NCBI GenBank assembly: GCA_964615095.1
Contig: CAZTPX010000035.1
Location: forward strand, 1 to 64,000
Direction of reading: 5' to 3'
Length of the DNA stretch: 64,000 bases
DNA from: JANXQG01 sp964615095
Lineage (GTDB): Bacteria; Planctomycetota; Planctomycetia; Pirellulales; Thermoguttaceae
Shown here: one piece after another, positions 43,553 to 51,765 of the stretch
Position numbering within the stretch: the first letter of the stretch is position 1
Layout: every line of letters starts with the position of its first letter
Program-made: the position numbers and the translations under genes
Notes under the pieces: model-generated
What the model saw: the letters and a program-made list of their open reading frames with translations, nothing else
What the model was told of the DNA's origin: nothing
Databases searched by the model: none

Positions 43553-43942
43553 ATGAGCGGAATTCTGGGGATCGGAACGGAAATCACCGAATGCCTGCGG
43601 ATCGCGCGGCTGATCGAACGGCACGGGGAGTTGTTCATCAATCGCGTGTATACGGCGGACGAGGTCCGTTTCTGCCAGAGTCGGCGGCAATCGACGCAAC
43701 ACTTTGCCGCGCGTTGGGCGGCCAAGGAGGCGGTGTTCAAGGCCCTGGGCATCGCCGCGCGGCGGGGCGCGGTCTGGACCGATGTCGAGATCCGCAACGT
43801 CCCTTCCGGCCAGTCCGCGGTGGCCGTGCGCGGCGCGATCAAGGACCTTGTCGAGCAGCTTGGCGTGGGAAAAGTGCTAGTGAGCATCGCCCATTGCCGC
43901 ACGCACGCCACCGCCTATGCCTTGGCCTTGGGGCGGGAATAG
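43553..43942 (+). CDS. acpS: Holo-[acyl-carrier-protein] synthase
   Basis: A 129-residue phosphopantetheinyl transferase that moves phosphopantetheine from CoA onto acyl carrier protein. The motifs are GIGTEITE near the N-terminus (metal-binding acidic residue; the usual form is GIGTDI) and FAARWAAKEAVFKALG, with SIAHCRTHATAYAL at the end. Length is typical of AcpS. It converges on the nucleotidyltransferase gene with only 3 bases between the stops. Confidence 0.92.
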   Translation: MSGILGIGTEITECLRIARLIERHGELFINRVYTADEVRFCQSRRQSTQHFAARWAAKEAVFKALGIAARRGAVWTDVEIRNVPSGQSAVAVRGAIKDLVEQLGVGKVLVSIAHCRTHATAYALALGRE

Positions 43943-43945
43943 GCA

Positions 43946-44530
43946 TTACTGTCCTGCTTCACGCGAGGCCCGTTCGAACAGATCGGCCACTCCCAACTCG
44001 GCAGCCCACTTCTTCATAAAGTCAAGATCGAGGCGTCCCTGCTGCGCCTTGAATACGCCAAGTATGTCTTTCCACTGCCGATCGGAGATTTCGTCGCCGA
44101 GTCGATACCATTCCAGCTTCGCTAGAACCGTGTCTTCCGGCGAGGCCAAGAACACCTCGATGTCCGGGAAGTCGGCATCAATGGATCTTTTCTCCTTTCG
44201 CTCCAGGGCGACACGGTCGTACGCCCGTGCTTTCATGACAAAGACGTCCACCTTGAAGGATGTCGCCAGGTGTATGAGGTTGAAGCACGAACGAATCGCG
44301 ATCGCACTGTGAATCATGCCGGCATCGATGTAGTAGCCGGCTTGCAACGCCTCGACCAATTCGCCCACGTGTTGCGGTTTCATATCGGCGACTAGGTCGG
44401 CATCCACCGTGGCCCGCACGACGCCGTGCGCCGAACTGGCAAGCGATCCGCCTATGTAGTAAGGCACCTTCAACCGTTCAAAGGCATCGATTACGGGCAA
44501 CACGGCGCTCAGAGCATCGTTAGCTTGCAC
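43946..44530 (-). CDS. Nucleotidyltransferase-like protein
   Basis: A 194-residue protein of the minimal nucleotidyltransferase type: VPYYIGGSLASSAHG followed by ATVDADLVADM, the GGS...DxD signature, and a third acidic residue expected near KVDVFV. LASPEDTVLAKLEWYRLG is typical of the AbiEii/DUF-type branch. I chose the GTG at 44530 because GGAG lies 10 bases upstream and the frame beyond runs through the neighbouring gene. It overlaps the end of a small upstream gene by 11 bases, so the two are probably a functional pair. Target unknown; a toxin-antitoxin role is possible. Confidence 0.78.
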   Translation of the reverse strand: MQANDALSAVLPVIDAFERLKVPYYIGGSLASSAHGVVRATVDADLVADMKPQHVGELVEALQAGYYIDAGMIHSAIAIRSCFNLIHLATSFKVDVFVMKARAYDRVALERKEKRSIDADFPDIEVFLASPEDTVLAKLEWYRLGDEISDRQWKDILGVFKAQQGRLDLDFMKKWAAELGVADLFERASREAGQ

Positions 44531-44774
44531 GGCACTTTCTCTCCACATACTCCCGCAGCCTGACTGCCAGGTCTCGACCATACTGTTGTTCCACCCAGAG
44601 AATGTCAAGCTCGCGCTTGTCGACACCGGGATTGGCGCGCGCAAGCCCCTCGCGTGAGAGATGCACCAACATCCGCGTCCAATCGCGCACCCGGCCCATT
44701 CGCTCGGCAACGCTCATCTTGCGGAGGATTTCAAGCTGGACCCTTTCAGCTTCGGGAGAGGTATCGGACAGCAT
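44520..44774 (-). CDS. Small partner protein of the nucleotidyltransferase
   Basis: An 84-residue helical, charged protein (SDTSPEAERVQLEILRKMS, then RANPGVDKRELDILWVEQQYG). Similar short proteins are commonly encoded directly before nucleotidyltransferase genes. The ATG at 44774 is preferred to a GTG at 44780. No catalytic motif is evident. The 11-base overlap with the next gene implies coupled expression. Confidence 0.7.
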   Translation of the reverse strand: MLSDTSPEAERVQLEILRKMSVAERMGRVRDWTRMLVHLSREGLARANPGVDKRELDILWVEQQYGRDLAVRLREYVERKCRAS

Positions 44775-44842
44775 GAGCACCTAATCCTACAGGCTTATTG
44801 GACGAGTGGCAGCATAGGATCTACCGGTCGCTGGCGCAATCT

Positions 44843-47590
44843 CTACCCCGATTTCTTGGCAGCCTTTTTCACGGTCTTTCGGGCCGCTTTCTTGGGTGCT
44901 GACGCTCGTTTGGGGGCTGCCGCCTTCTTGGCCGTGCGGCGCGCCGGCTTCGTGGAGGGACCCTGTTCGGCCCGGGCCTTCAAGAGGTTCAAGGCGTATT
45001 CCAGCGTCACTTCCTCCGGCGAGGTGCCGCGGGGCAGCGAGGCGTTGGTCACGCCATCCGTCACATAGGGACCGTAACGGCCGGCCAGCAACTGCACCGG
45101 ATTGCTGGTCACCGGCGAGGCCTCGAAAACTTTCAGCGGCTCGCGCTTCACGGCGCCGCGGCCGCGCCCGCTCGACTTGGGCTGCGCCAGCAGCTCCAGG
45201 GCCTGCGGCAGCGTAACGTCTAGCGGCGAAAGGCCCGCCGGCAACGAGCGGATTTCCTTGTCGCACTTCACGTAAGGCCCATAGGGTCCGTTGTGCGCCA
45301 TCACCGGTTGACCGTTCTGCGGATCCTGGCCTAAGGTCCGTGGCAGCGACAAGAGCTGTAGCGCCACCTCGATCGTCACATCCTCCGGTTGCATCCCCTT
45401 CAAGAGCGAAGCGTTTTTTGGCTTCTCGTCGTCGCTAGCATCGCCATGCTGAACGTAGGGCCCGAATCGCCCCCCCTTGAGATAGACAGGCTTGCCATCC
45501 GGGGCATAGCCCAGCGGCGCGTCGTTCTGCGCCGAGGTTTCCAGCATCTTCAGTGCCACCTCCAGCGTTAGTTCATCCGGCGGCGTCTGTTCGGGAATGT
45601 TCGCCCGTCGCTCGCTTGGCTTCTTCTCATCAATTGCCTTATTCTCTACCGCTTGCGCCAGGAACGGCCCGTAACGGCCCACGCGCACGAAGATCTCCGG
45701 TTGGCCCTCGGGCTTGCCGATGAGCACGCGGCAGACGTCGCGGGCGTCGATCTCGCCGGTTTTGCTCACGACCAGGTCCTTGAGCCCTTTTTCGTCCTTG
45801 CCGAAATAGAAGTTGCGCAGGTATTCCAGCCAGTCGCGTTCGCCGCGGCTGATGGCGTCCAGGTCGTCTTCCATATCGGCGGTGAACTGGTAGTCGACCA
45901 AGTCCGGCAGGTGCGATTCGAGCAATTGCGAGACGGCGAAAGCCGTCCAGGTGGGCACCAGCACGTTGCCGCGCTTCCACTTGAACACGTAGTCGCGGGC
46001 CAGGATCGTATCGATGATCGAGGCGTAGGTGCTGGGCCGGCCAATGCCCATTTCTTCCAGTGCCCGCGTGAGCGAGGCCTCGCTATAGCGATTGGGGGGC
46101 TGAGTCGTGTGGCTCTTGGCCTGCAACTGCCGGCAATCGAGGGCCTCGCCCACCTTGACCGGCGGAAGCACGACCTCGCGGCCCGCCAACTCGCTGTCGG
46201 GATCGTCGGAGCCTTCCACATAAGCCCGCAGGTAGCCGGGAAAATCGATGATCTTGCCGCTGGCCTCGAACTTCGCCCCGTCCACGACCACGCTGATTGT
46301 GATCCGCCGGGCACGCGCATCCGCCATCTGACTGGCCACCGTCCGTTTCCAGACCATGTCGTAAAGCCGGAACTCGTCGGGGCTGAGCACGTTCCGCAAG
46401 GTCTCCGGAAAGGCAAAGGGATGGCCTGCCGGCCGGATCGCTTCGTGGGCTTCCTGCGCGTTCTTGACCTTGGTCTGATAAATCCGAGGCCCGTCGGGCA
46501 GATACTCTTTGCCATACTGGCTCAATACGATCTGCCGGGCCGACTCGATGGCCACGCTGGCCAGGGTCGTCGAGTCGGTTCGCATATAGGTGATGTGCCC
46601 GTTTTCGTAAAGGCTCTGGGCCACTTCCATCGTCCGCCGAGCCGTGAACCCATGCTTGCGATTGGCTTCCTGCTGCAGCGTGCTGGTGGTGAAGGGCGGA
46701 TAGGGCCGCGTGGTATAAGGCTTGTCTTCCAACTCGGCCACGCGGGAGGCCTCGCGTTGCAACTTGGCGGCCAATTCGCCCGCCTGCTGTTCATTGAGCA
46801 ACAGGCAAGCCGAGTCTTTCAGCCGGCCCGTGGCTGCATCGAAATCGCGGCTGGCGGGGATCCGTCGGCCATCGACCGAGATGAGAACGGCGTCGAACGA
46901 TTCGCCGCCGGGGTGCCCGGTACTCCGGGTCGTGGCAAACGTGGCAACGAGGTCCCAGTAGTTGGCGGCGTGGAAGGCCATCCGTTGCCGCTCGCGTTCG
47001 ACAATCAATCGCACGGCCACACTCTGCACCCGCCCCGCCGAGAGCCGCGGTCGGATTTTCCGCCAAAGCAGCGGGGAAACGTCGTATCCGTACAAACGAT
47101 CGACGATTCGCCGCACCTCCTGGGCGCGAACCAGGGCCTGGTCGATCGACCGCGGTTGCTTCAGCGCATCGCGAATCGCCTCTTCCGTAATTTCGTGGAA
47201 AACCAGGCGATAAACCGGCACCTTCGGCTTGAGCACCTCGCAAAGATGCCAACTGATGGCCTCTCCCTCGCGGTCTTCGTCCGTCGCCAGATAGAGTTCC
47301 GTGGCATCCTTCAAAGCGGCCTTGAGCTTGCGAACTTGCTGGGCCTTCTTGGCCGGAATAATATAAACCGGATCGAAATCCTTGGTGACGTTGACTCCCA
47401 GATAGGCCCAACTCTCCTGCTTCAGATTCTCGGGCACCTCTTTGGCCCCGTTGGGCAGATCACGGATGTGCCCGATGCTGGCCTCGATCGTGAAACCACG
47501 GCCAAGAAACTTGCCAATAGTGCGGGCCTTGGCCGGCGACTCGACAATCACCAAAGAATTGGCGTGGGAAGTGGACTCTTTCTTGGCCAT
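44843..47590 (-). CDS. topA: DNA topoisomerase I with repeated C-terminal modules
   Basis: A 915-residue type IA topoisomerase that relaxes negative supercoils by a transient 5'-phosphotyrosine link. The Toprim domain begins SLVIVESPAKARTIGKFLG and contains TDEDREGE; the active Tyr is in ITYMRTDST (about Tyr335); GIGRPSTYASII is a further conserved block. In place of zinc fingers the C-terminus has repeated topoisomerase C-modules marked GRYGPF, GRFGPY, GPYGPY and GRYGPY, then a Lys/Ala-rich histone-like tail (KKAARKTVKKAAKK) that probably holds DNA. This layout is known in several phyla. Housekeeping gene. Confidence 0.95.
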   Translation of the reverse strand: MAKKESTSHANSLVIVESPAKARTIGKFLGRGFTIEASIGHIRDLPNGAKEVPENLKQESWAYLGVNVTKDFDPVYIIPAKKAQQVRKLKAALKDATELYLATDEDREGEAISWHLCEVLKPKVPVYRLVFHEITEEAIRDALKQPRSIDQALVRAQEVRRIVDRLYGYDVSPLLWRKIRPRLSAGRVQSVAVRLIVERERQRMAFHAANYWDLVATFATTRSTGHPGGESFDAVLISVDGRRIPASRDFDAATGRLKDSACLLLNEQQAGELAAKLQREASRVAELEDKPYTTRPYPPFTTSTLQQEANRKHGFTARRTMEVAQSLYENGHITYMRTDSTTLASVAIESARQIVLSQYGKEYLPDGPRIYQTKVKNAQEAHEAIRPAGHPFAFPETLRNVLSPDEFRLYDMVWKRTVASQMADARARRITISVVVDGAKFEASGKIIDFPGYLRAYVEGSDDPDSELAGREVVLPPVKVGEALDCRQLQAKSHTTQPPNRYSEASLTRALEEMGIGRPSTYASIIDTILARDYVFKWKRGNVLVPTWTAFAVSQLLESHLPDLVDYQFTADMEDDLDAISRGERDWLEYLRNFYFGKDEKGLKDLVVSKTGEIDARDVCRVLIGKPEGQPEIFVRVGRYGPFLAQAVENKAIDEKKPSERRANIPEQTPPDELTLEVALKMLETSAQNDAPLGYAPDGKPVYLKGGRFGPYVQHGDASDDEKPKNASLLKGMQPEDVTIEVALQLLSLPRTLGQDPQNGQPVMAHNGPYGPYVKCDKEIRSLPAGLSPLDVTLPQALELLAQPKSSGRGRGAVKREPLKVFEASPVTSNPVQLLAGRYGPYVTDGVTNASLPRGTSPEEVTLEYALNLLKARAEQGPSTKPARRTAKKAAAPKRASAPKKAARKTVKKAAKKSG

Positions 47591-47976
47591 GTTAATGTGG
47601 GTACTTTGGATAAGTCTATTTCGACAATTGTTGATTAGTATCAGCGATCTATCCTATGCTTCGTGAGCCGTGTGGCTAGTGGGAGCATTTCTGTTTTATT
47701 CGCTGCAAGCGGTCGGGGAAGAGCGAGAATCATTGTAACAGGCGGCACAATAAGCACAATCGACGTTTTCCGCAGGGGCCATTTGCCATTGCATTTACTG
47801 TGCCTGATCCTAAAATGATGGATTCGGGTCAATTACTGGACGCTGCCCGGGGCAACCACTTTATAATCGATAGGGCAGGACGCGAAAGTTCTCGTCTTTT
47901 TGCTGGTTGCAAGGGGCTTCCGGTCGCTTTCAAATACAACTCGCGAGTTGCTCGCGGTTTTATACATCCATAGAGG
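47591..47976. other. Intergenic region between divergent topA and the PpiD-like gene
   Basis: About 400 bases with no gene. It is AT-richer than average and should contain the promoters of both divergent genes. The word ctcgcgagttgctcgcg near 47940-47957 is partly palindromic. Confidence 0.5.
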
Positions 47977-47982
47977 TATAAT
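47977..47982 (+). promoter_or_regulatory. TATAAT -10 element directly before a start codon
   Basis: A consensus TATAAT ends 6 bases before the ATG at 47989, so the expected transcription start would fall on or next to the start codon, giving a leaderless mRNA. No good -35 at the usual spacing was found. The nearest purine-rich word, AGAGG, is 12 bases from the ATG, too far for a normal Shine-Dalgarno. Confidence 0.5.
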
Positions 47983-47988
47983 CCAGTT

Positions 47989-50718
47989 ATGGCAAGTCCG
48001 TTCAGTGTTTTTCGCAAGAATCAGAAGTATTGGATGGCCGGACTGGTGGTCATGGCGATGATCGCCTTCGTCTTTATGCCCCAATCCATGACGAATTCTT
48101 TCCGTGGCGGGGGCGGGGCGGCCGAGGAAGTAAGGGTCCAGACCACCAAGTTTGGAAACCTCACAGCGAGACAGGTTCAGGTTGCGCGACTCAACCGCAC
48201 GGTGTTCATCGAGTTTCTTCAGAGGCTATCGAGGTATCTAGAAGACAAAAAGCAGCCGACAGGTTGGGCAGATGCCGTGCTGACCATCATTGGTCCGGCC
48301 ACCGATGACAATGCCGTCAAGACCTGGCTGTTCGCCCGCGAGGCGGAGGCGATGGGTATCACGGTGGATGACAAGACCATCGGTTCATTTCTTGATGTTT
48401 TGACGAACAAGAGCCTGGGGTCCGACGGCATCATCAATCTTCTCCGCGGGACACGCCAGGGAGGGATCGATCCGGCGACGTTCCGTTACATTGTGCGTGA
48501 GGAGTTGCTCGCCTTGCGCTATCGGGGATTATTTCACGACTTGAACCTGCGGTGGAACTGGATAGGGAGCACGGCAACGCCCGATGAGCGCTGGGCACGG
48601 TTCCGGCAGTTCAACGAACATGCCACGATCGAGTTGGCGCGTTTTTCGGTCGAGGACATTGCGAAGGACGTCGAGAAGCCGTCCGTGGATGTGCTCAAGC
48701 AGTTCTTCGAATCTCACAAGGAGGTCCTCGCTTCGCCCTACAAGCCGGACCCAGGCTTCCGCGTGCCGCGCAAGGTCAACGTTCAGTACCTGGAGGCGAC
48801 GGAAGAGAAGTTTCAGGAACAGGTGACGGACGCCGAGATCACCCAGCGCTACGAGAAGGATCCCAAGGCTTATGAGCAAAAGCTGAAAGACTTCGAGAAA
48901 GAAGAAAAAGAAGAAAAGGCGGACAGGGAAAAGCAAGACAAAGAAGAGGCTGCCGCCAAAGCGGCCGCGGAAAAGAAAGCCCAGGCCGAGAAGAAGCCTG
49001 AAGCGGGAACTAAACCGGAAACCGTGAAGAAGCCTGACGCGGGCAAGAAACCCGAAGGCGAAAAGAAGTCTGAAACTGAGAAAAAGCCTGAAGCCGGCAA
49101 GAAACCCGAAGCTGAAAAGAAACCCGACGCTGAGAAGAAACCTGAGGTAGCAAACCCCGCACCGGCGGCATCCAAGCCAGCGACAGACGCTAGTCCGAAG
49201 GCCGCTCCCAAAGGTCCGGAACCGGCAAAGGCGGCGCCTGAAACCAAGTCGTCGAGCAGGTCCGGGGAAGCAGAGCGCTCGCCCTTCCGTCTTGTGGCGT
49301 TTGTCGATGACAAGCCTGCTGAAAAGGCGACCCCAAAGGACGAGAAAAAGGAATCCGCTACGCAGGCCACCACACCGGCGGTAGCCAAACCGGTCGAAGA
49401 GAAGAAGCCGGCAGAAGAGAAGAAACCGGCAGAGGAGAAGAAATCGGCAGAAGAGAAGAAACCATTGGATAGTAAGAAACCGGCCGAGGAGAAGAAACCG
49501 GCCGAGGAGAAGAAATCGGCCGAGGAGAAGAAACTTGATGCAGGGAAGAAGCCGGCTGATGACAAGAAGGCGGATACCAAGTCCGCTGTGCTGGATACTG
49601 CGAAAAAATCCGACGACAAGAAACCCACGCCACGCCCGCCGATCAAGACTGCCCAAGAAAGGCTGCGCAACCTGATCCGCGAGGAAATTGCCCGTGAAAA
49701 GCTGCAGGCTGCGCTGGGCCAGGTTCAAGGCATATTGGAAACCTATCATCAGATATGGATGAAGTACGATGTGGACGTCAAGAGCGATCCGGCGACAAAC
49801 CGACCGGCTCCTCCCGATTTCGGCGCCTTGGCCAAGAAGTACGGCATGACGGCCGGCAAGACCGGCCTGGTCTCGGACTATGATCTCTCGCAACTGGACG
49901 TGGGCCAAGCGGCCAACTTTATGCAACGGGCGCGTCTGGTGCAGATGGTGTTTGCATCGCCGGCCTCCTCGGCCCTTTACAAGCCCGACACGTGCCAAGG
50001 GCTCCACACCAGAGGCAACTACATGTTCTGGAAGATCGAGGATCAGCCCGAACATACTCCCAAGTGGGACGACCCGGGCATTCAGGCCGAGGTCCTGCGG
50101 GCGTGGAAGCTCGGCGAGGCCCGCAAGCTGGCGAGGAAGCGTGCCGACGATTTGAAGGCCCTGGCGGCGGCGAGCCCCGCCAAGTCGCTGGCGGATTTGC
50201 CCGCCAAGAAGAAAGACTACACGGTCCTCCGACCATTGCGATTCACGTTCCTGAAGCAAAAATATGGCGAACTCGTCTTGGGCGAAGTGTTTGGCCTGGA
50301 CAAGCCTGGGCCGGGCTTTACGCAGAAGGCATTCAGCTTGAAGATGATCGACCGGTCTTTCATGGAAAAGGTGTTCGGCCTGACCCCGAATCATGCGGAT
50401 ATTGCCGCGAACCAGCCGGAGACGGAGATTTACGTGGTCCGCGCCGTGGAGTTCACGCCCTTTGAGGAGCTCTGGCCCGACTTCACTGCCGAAAGGGACG
50501 ACTGGTCGGTCTACTCGCAGGGGAGTCCGGAAGAAAGGCTCCCGCTGGATACCCTGACTAATGAGGACCGATTCCTGGTTTCGCAGGCATGGGAGAAGAA
50601 GGTTATTCACGACGCCGGTCTGAAGTGGGTGGAACCGAAGTCAAAGAAGGGTTCCGCTCCCGAGCAAGAGCAAAGCCCTGCGCCGCCCTCGTCGCCTCCG
50701 CCGGACGACGACGAGTAA
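47989..50718 (+). CDS. PpiD/SurA-like membrane-anchored folding protein with Lys-Glu-Pro repeats
   Basis: A 909-residue protein. One N-terminal membrane helix (YWMAGLVVMAMIAFVFMP) anchors it, as in PpiD; a SurA-N-like helical segment follows (about 60-200). The middle (about 295-560) is low-complexity: runs of EKKPEA and AEEKKP repeats interrupted by a short ordered patch. After it come a helical part (IREEIAREKLQAALGQVQGIL) and a C-terminal domain with regular VFASPASSALYKPDTCQG-type sequence. No intact parvulin domain can be confirmed. The likely role is handling of exported proteins. The repeats are visible at DNA level as gagaagaaaccggc units. Confidence 0.72.
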   Translation: MASPFSVFRKNQKYWMAGLVVMAMIAFVFMPQSMTNSFRGGGGAAEEVRVQTTKFGNLTARQVQVARLNRTVFIEFLQRLSRYLEDKKQPTGWADAVLTIIGPATDDNAVKTWLFAREAEAMGITVDDKTIGSFLDVLTNKSLGSDGIINLLRGTRQGGIDPATFRYIVREELLALRYRGLFHDLNLRWNWIGSTATPDERWARFRQFNEHATIELARFSVEDIAKDVEKPSVDVLKQFFESHKEVLASPYKPDPGFRVPRKVNVQYLEATEEKFQEQVTDAEITQRYEKDPKAYEQKLKDFEKEEKEEKADREKQDKEEAAAKAAAEKKAQAEKKPEAGTKPETVKKPDAGKKPEGEKKSETEKKPEAGKKPEAEKKPDAEKKPEVANPAPAASKPATDASPKAAPKGPEPAKAAPETKSSSRSGEAERSPFRLVAFVDDKPAEKATPKDEKKESATQATTPAVAKPVEEKKPAEEKKPAEEKKSAEEKKPLDSKKPAEEKKPAEEKKSAEEKKLDAGKKPADDKKADTKSAVLDTAKKSDDKKPTPRPPIKTAQERLRNLIREEIAREKLQAALGQVQGILETYHQIWMKYDVDVKSDPATNRPAPPDFGALAKKYGMTAGKTGLVSDYDLSQLDVGQAANFMQRARLVQMVFASPASSALYKPDTCQGLHTRGNYMFWKIEDQPEHTPKWDDPGIQAEVLRAWKLGEARKLARKRADDLKALAAASPAKSLADLPAKKKDYTVLRPLRFTFLKQKYGELVLGEVFGLDKPGPGFTQKAFSLKMIDRSFMEKVFGLTPNHADIAANQPETEIYVVRAVEFTPFEELWPDFTAERDDWSVYSQGSPEERLPLDTLTNEDRFLVSQAWEKKVIHDAGLKWVEPKSKKGSAPEQEQSPAPPSSPPPDDDE
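49395..49545 (+). repeat. Coding tandem repeat (AEEKKP units)
   Basis: Units of 18 bases such as gagaagaaaccggcagag repeat about eight times and encode (P/S)AEEKK. An earlier, more diverged set (about 48970-49150) encodes EKKPEAGK-type units. Unit number is likely to vary by slippage. This is a protein-level repeat, not a CRISPR. Confidence 0.75.
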
Positions 50719-50731
50719 TCCGCTTCAGGGG

Positions 50732-50816
50732 CGACCGACGAATAACTTCCGGATTTGGGTGGCATGCCTTGAGGCCTGCCACTCTCGCAGAAACGCCGAA
50801 GTTATTTGTCGTCCCG
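50732..50816. repeat. Palindromic repeat, copy 2 of the 'accgacgaataacttccg' family
   Basis: The outer arms (50732-50751 and about 50797-50816) and inner arms (gggtggcatgcc / ggcctgccactc) form a long imperfect hairpin of about 85 bases. It fills the gap between the convergent stops of the PpiD-like and DUF4261 genes, where it could end transcription from both sides. Bases 50733-50751 match the 27-kb copy exactly in reverse complement. Confidence 0.75.
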
Positions 50817-50819
50817 TCC

Positions 50820-51593
50820 TCAGTATTCCAACCGCAGCACGGTCATGGTGCTGTCCCACATGGAGGGCGCGTGCGCGGCCTGGACCTTCTCGTCCTCGCT
50901 GCAGCCGACCGTGTGGCCGTCGCGAATCTCCGCGCCGCGGGCGAGCAAGTAGTGGGCAGTCGCGTGGGCAAAGTCCAGAAGTTCCTGCGCAGTGTGCCGG
51001 CTTCGGGGAATCTCGATCTCCAGTTTCTCCAGCGCCTTCATTCCGGTGGTGAACAGCCGCAGCGTGCCATCATCGTTGTTTTCGATGCGAAAATCGATCC
51101 AGAGGTGCAGGGGCAGCTTCGTCGGCGAAGCGTTGCGGGCCTCCGCCAGGAAGACTTGCGGATCGTGAACGAGCCCGCCGCCATTCCAGAAGATTCCAGC
51201 GGCGTGGACGTGGGTGGCCGCCGCCGCGGTGAGATGCGTCAGGGCCAGCGAGCGCCGGATCGGATCGCCGTCGTCGTTGCCCAGCGCCACCAGCAAATGG
51301 CTGTTGTGGCCCCGCATACTTGCCCTGGCTTCCGGCCACCACCAGGCCGTTTCGCAGGGGCCTTCCAGATTGGACCAGGGGAGCGGCGCCGGCACGAGGA
51401 CCACGGCCGCCATGCTACCACCCCACGGAAACGCCAGCGTGGTTTCCCGGGCCGTCACTACGTCGGGATTGACGCATTGACCGGATAGTATGGACAAGGT
51501 TTCCAACATTTCCGCGTGCCGCGGCAGCGACGGCGTGTCCAACGCCACCACGCTCAACAGCATCGGTCTTTTCTGCGGCGATTTTTCGGTCAT
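50820..51593 (-). CDS. DUF4261-like protein
   Basis: A 257-residue soluble protein. LLSVVALDTPSLPRHAEML, then HAAGIFWNGGGLVHDP and KLPLHLWIDFRIENNDDGT resemble DUF4261 proteins, which have an alpha/beta fold and no known activity. GGAGG lies 5 bases before the ATG at 51593; the long frame upstream is rejected because the family N-terminus begins here. It is divergent from nifU across about 170 bases. Confidence 0.7.
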   Translation of the reverse strand: MTEKSPQKRPMLLSVVALDTPSLPRHAEMLETLSILSGQCVNPDVVTARETTLAFPWGGSMAAVVLVPAPLPWSNLEGPCETAWWWPEARASMRGHNSHLLVALGNDDGDPIRRSLALTHLTAAAATHVHAAGIFWNGGGLVHDPQVFLAEARNASPTKLPLHLWIDFRIENNDDGTLRLFTTGMKALEKLEIEIPRSRHTAQELLDFAHATAHYLLARGAEIRDGHTVGCSEDEKVQAAHAPSMWDSTMTVLRLEY

Positions 51594-51765
51594 GGGAACC
51601 TCCGGCAGCTTGGACGCGACAAGTTTGTATCGCGGCCGGAAATAATTGTAAACTGGGGTGGAAAACAAGCCCAGCCCTGTTGTGGAGCCCTCGCATTTTC
51701 CCGTTGCAGGGAATACACTAGAGAGAAGAGGGAACAACCGTTTCAGAACGCCGAGGAGAGCCGCA

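Noticed and set aside
45653..47638. 661-codon frame antisense to topA
   Set aside because: topA is unambiguous by Toprim and active-site motifs; the opposite frame is a composition effect.
49395..49545. Regular 18-base repeats considered as a CRISPR-like array
   Set aside because: The units are directly adjacent, stay in frame and encode AEEKKP; there are no unique spacers and no cas genes.
48529..50610. 693-codon frame antisense to the PpiD-like gene, rich in Leu/Phe/Ser
   Set aside because: Its strange composition is the reverse reading of Lys/Glu/Pro codons in the repeat blocks.
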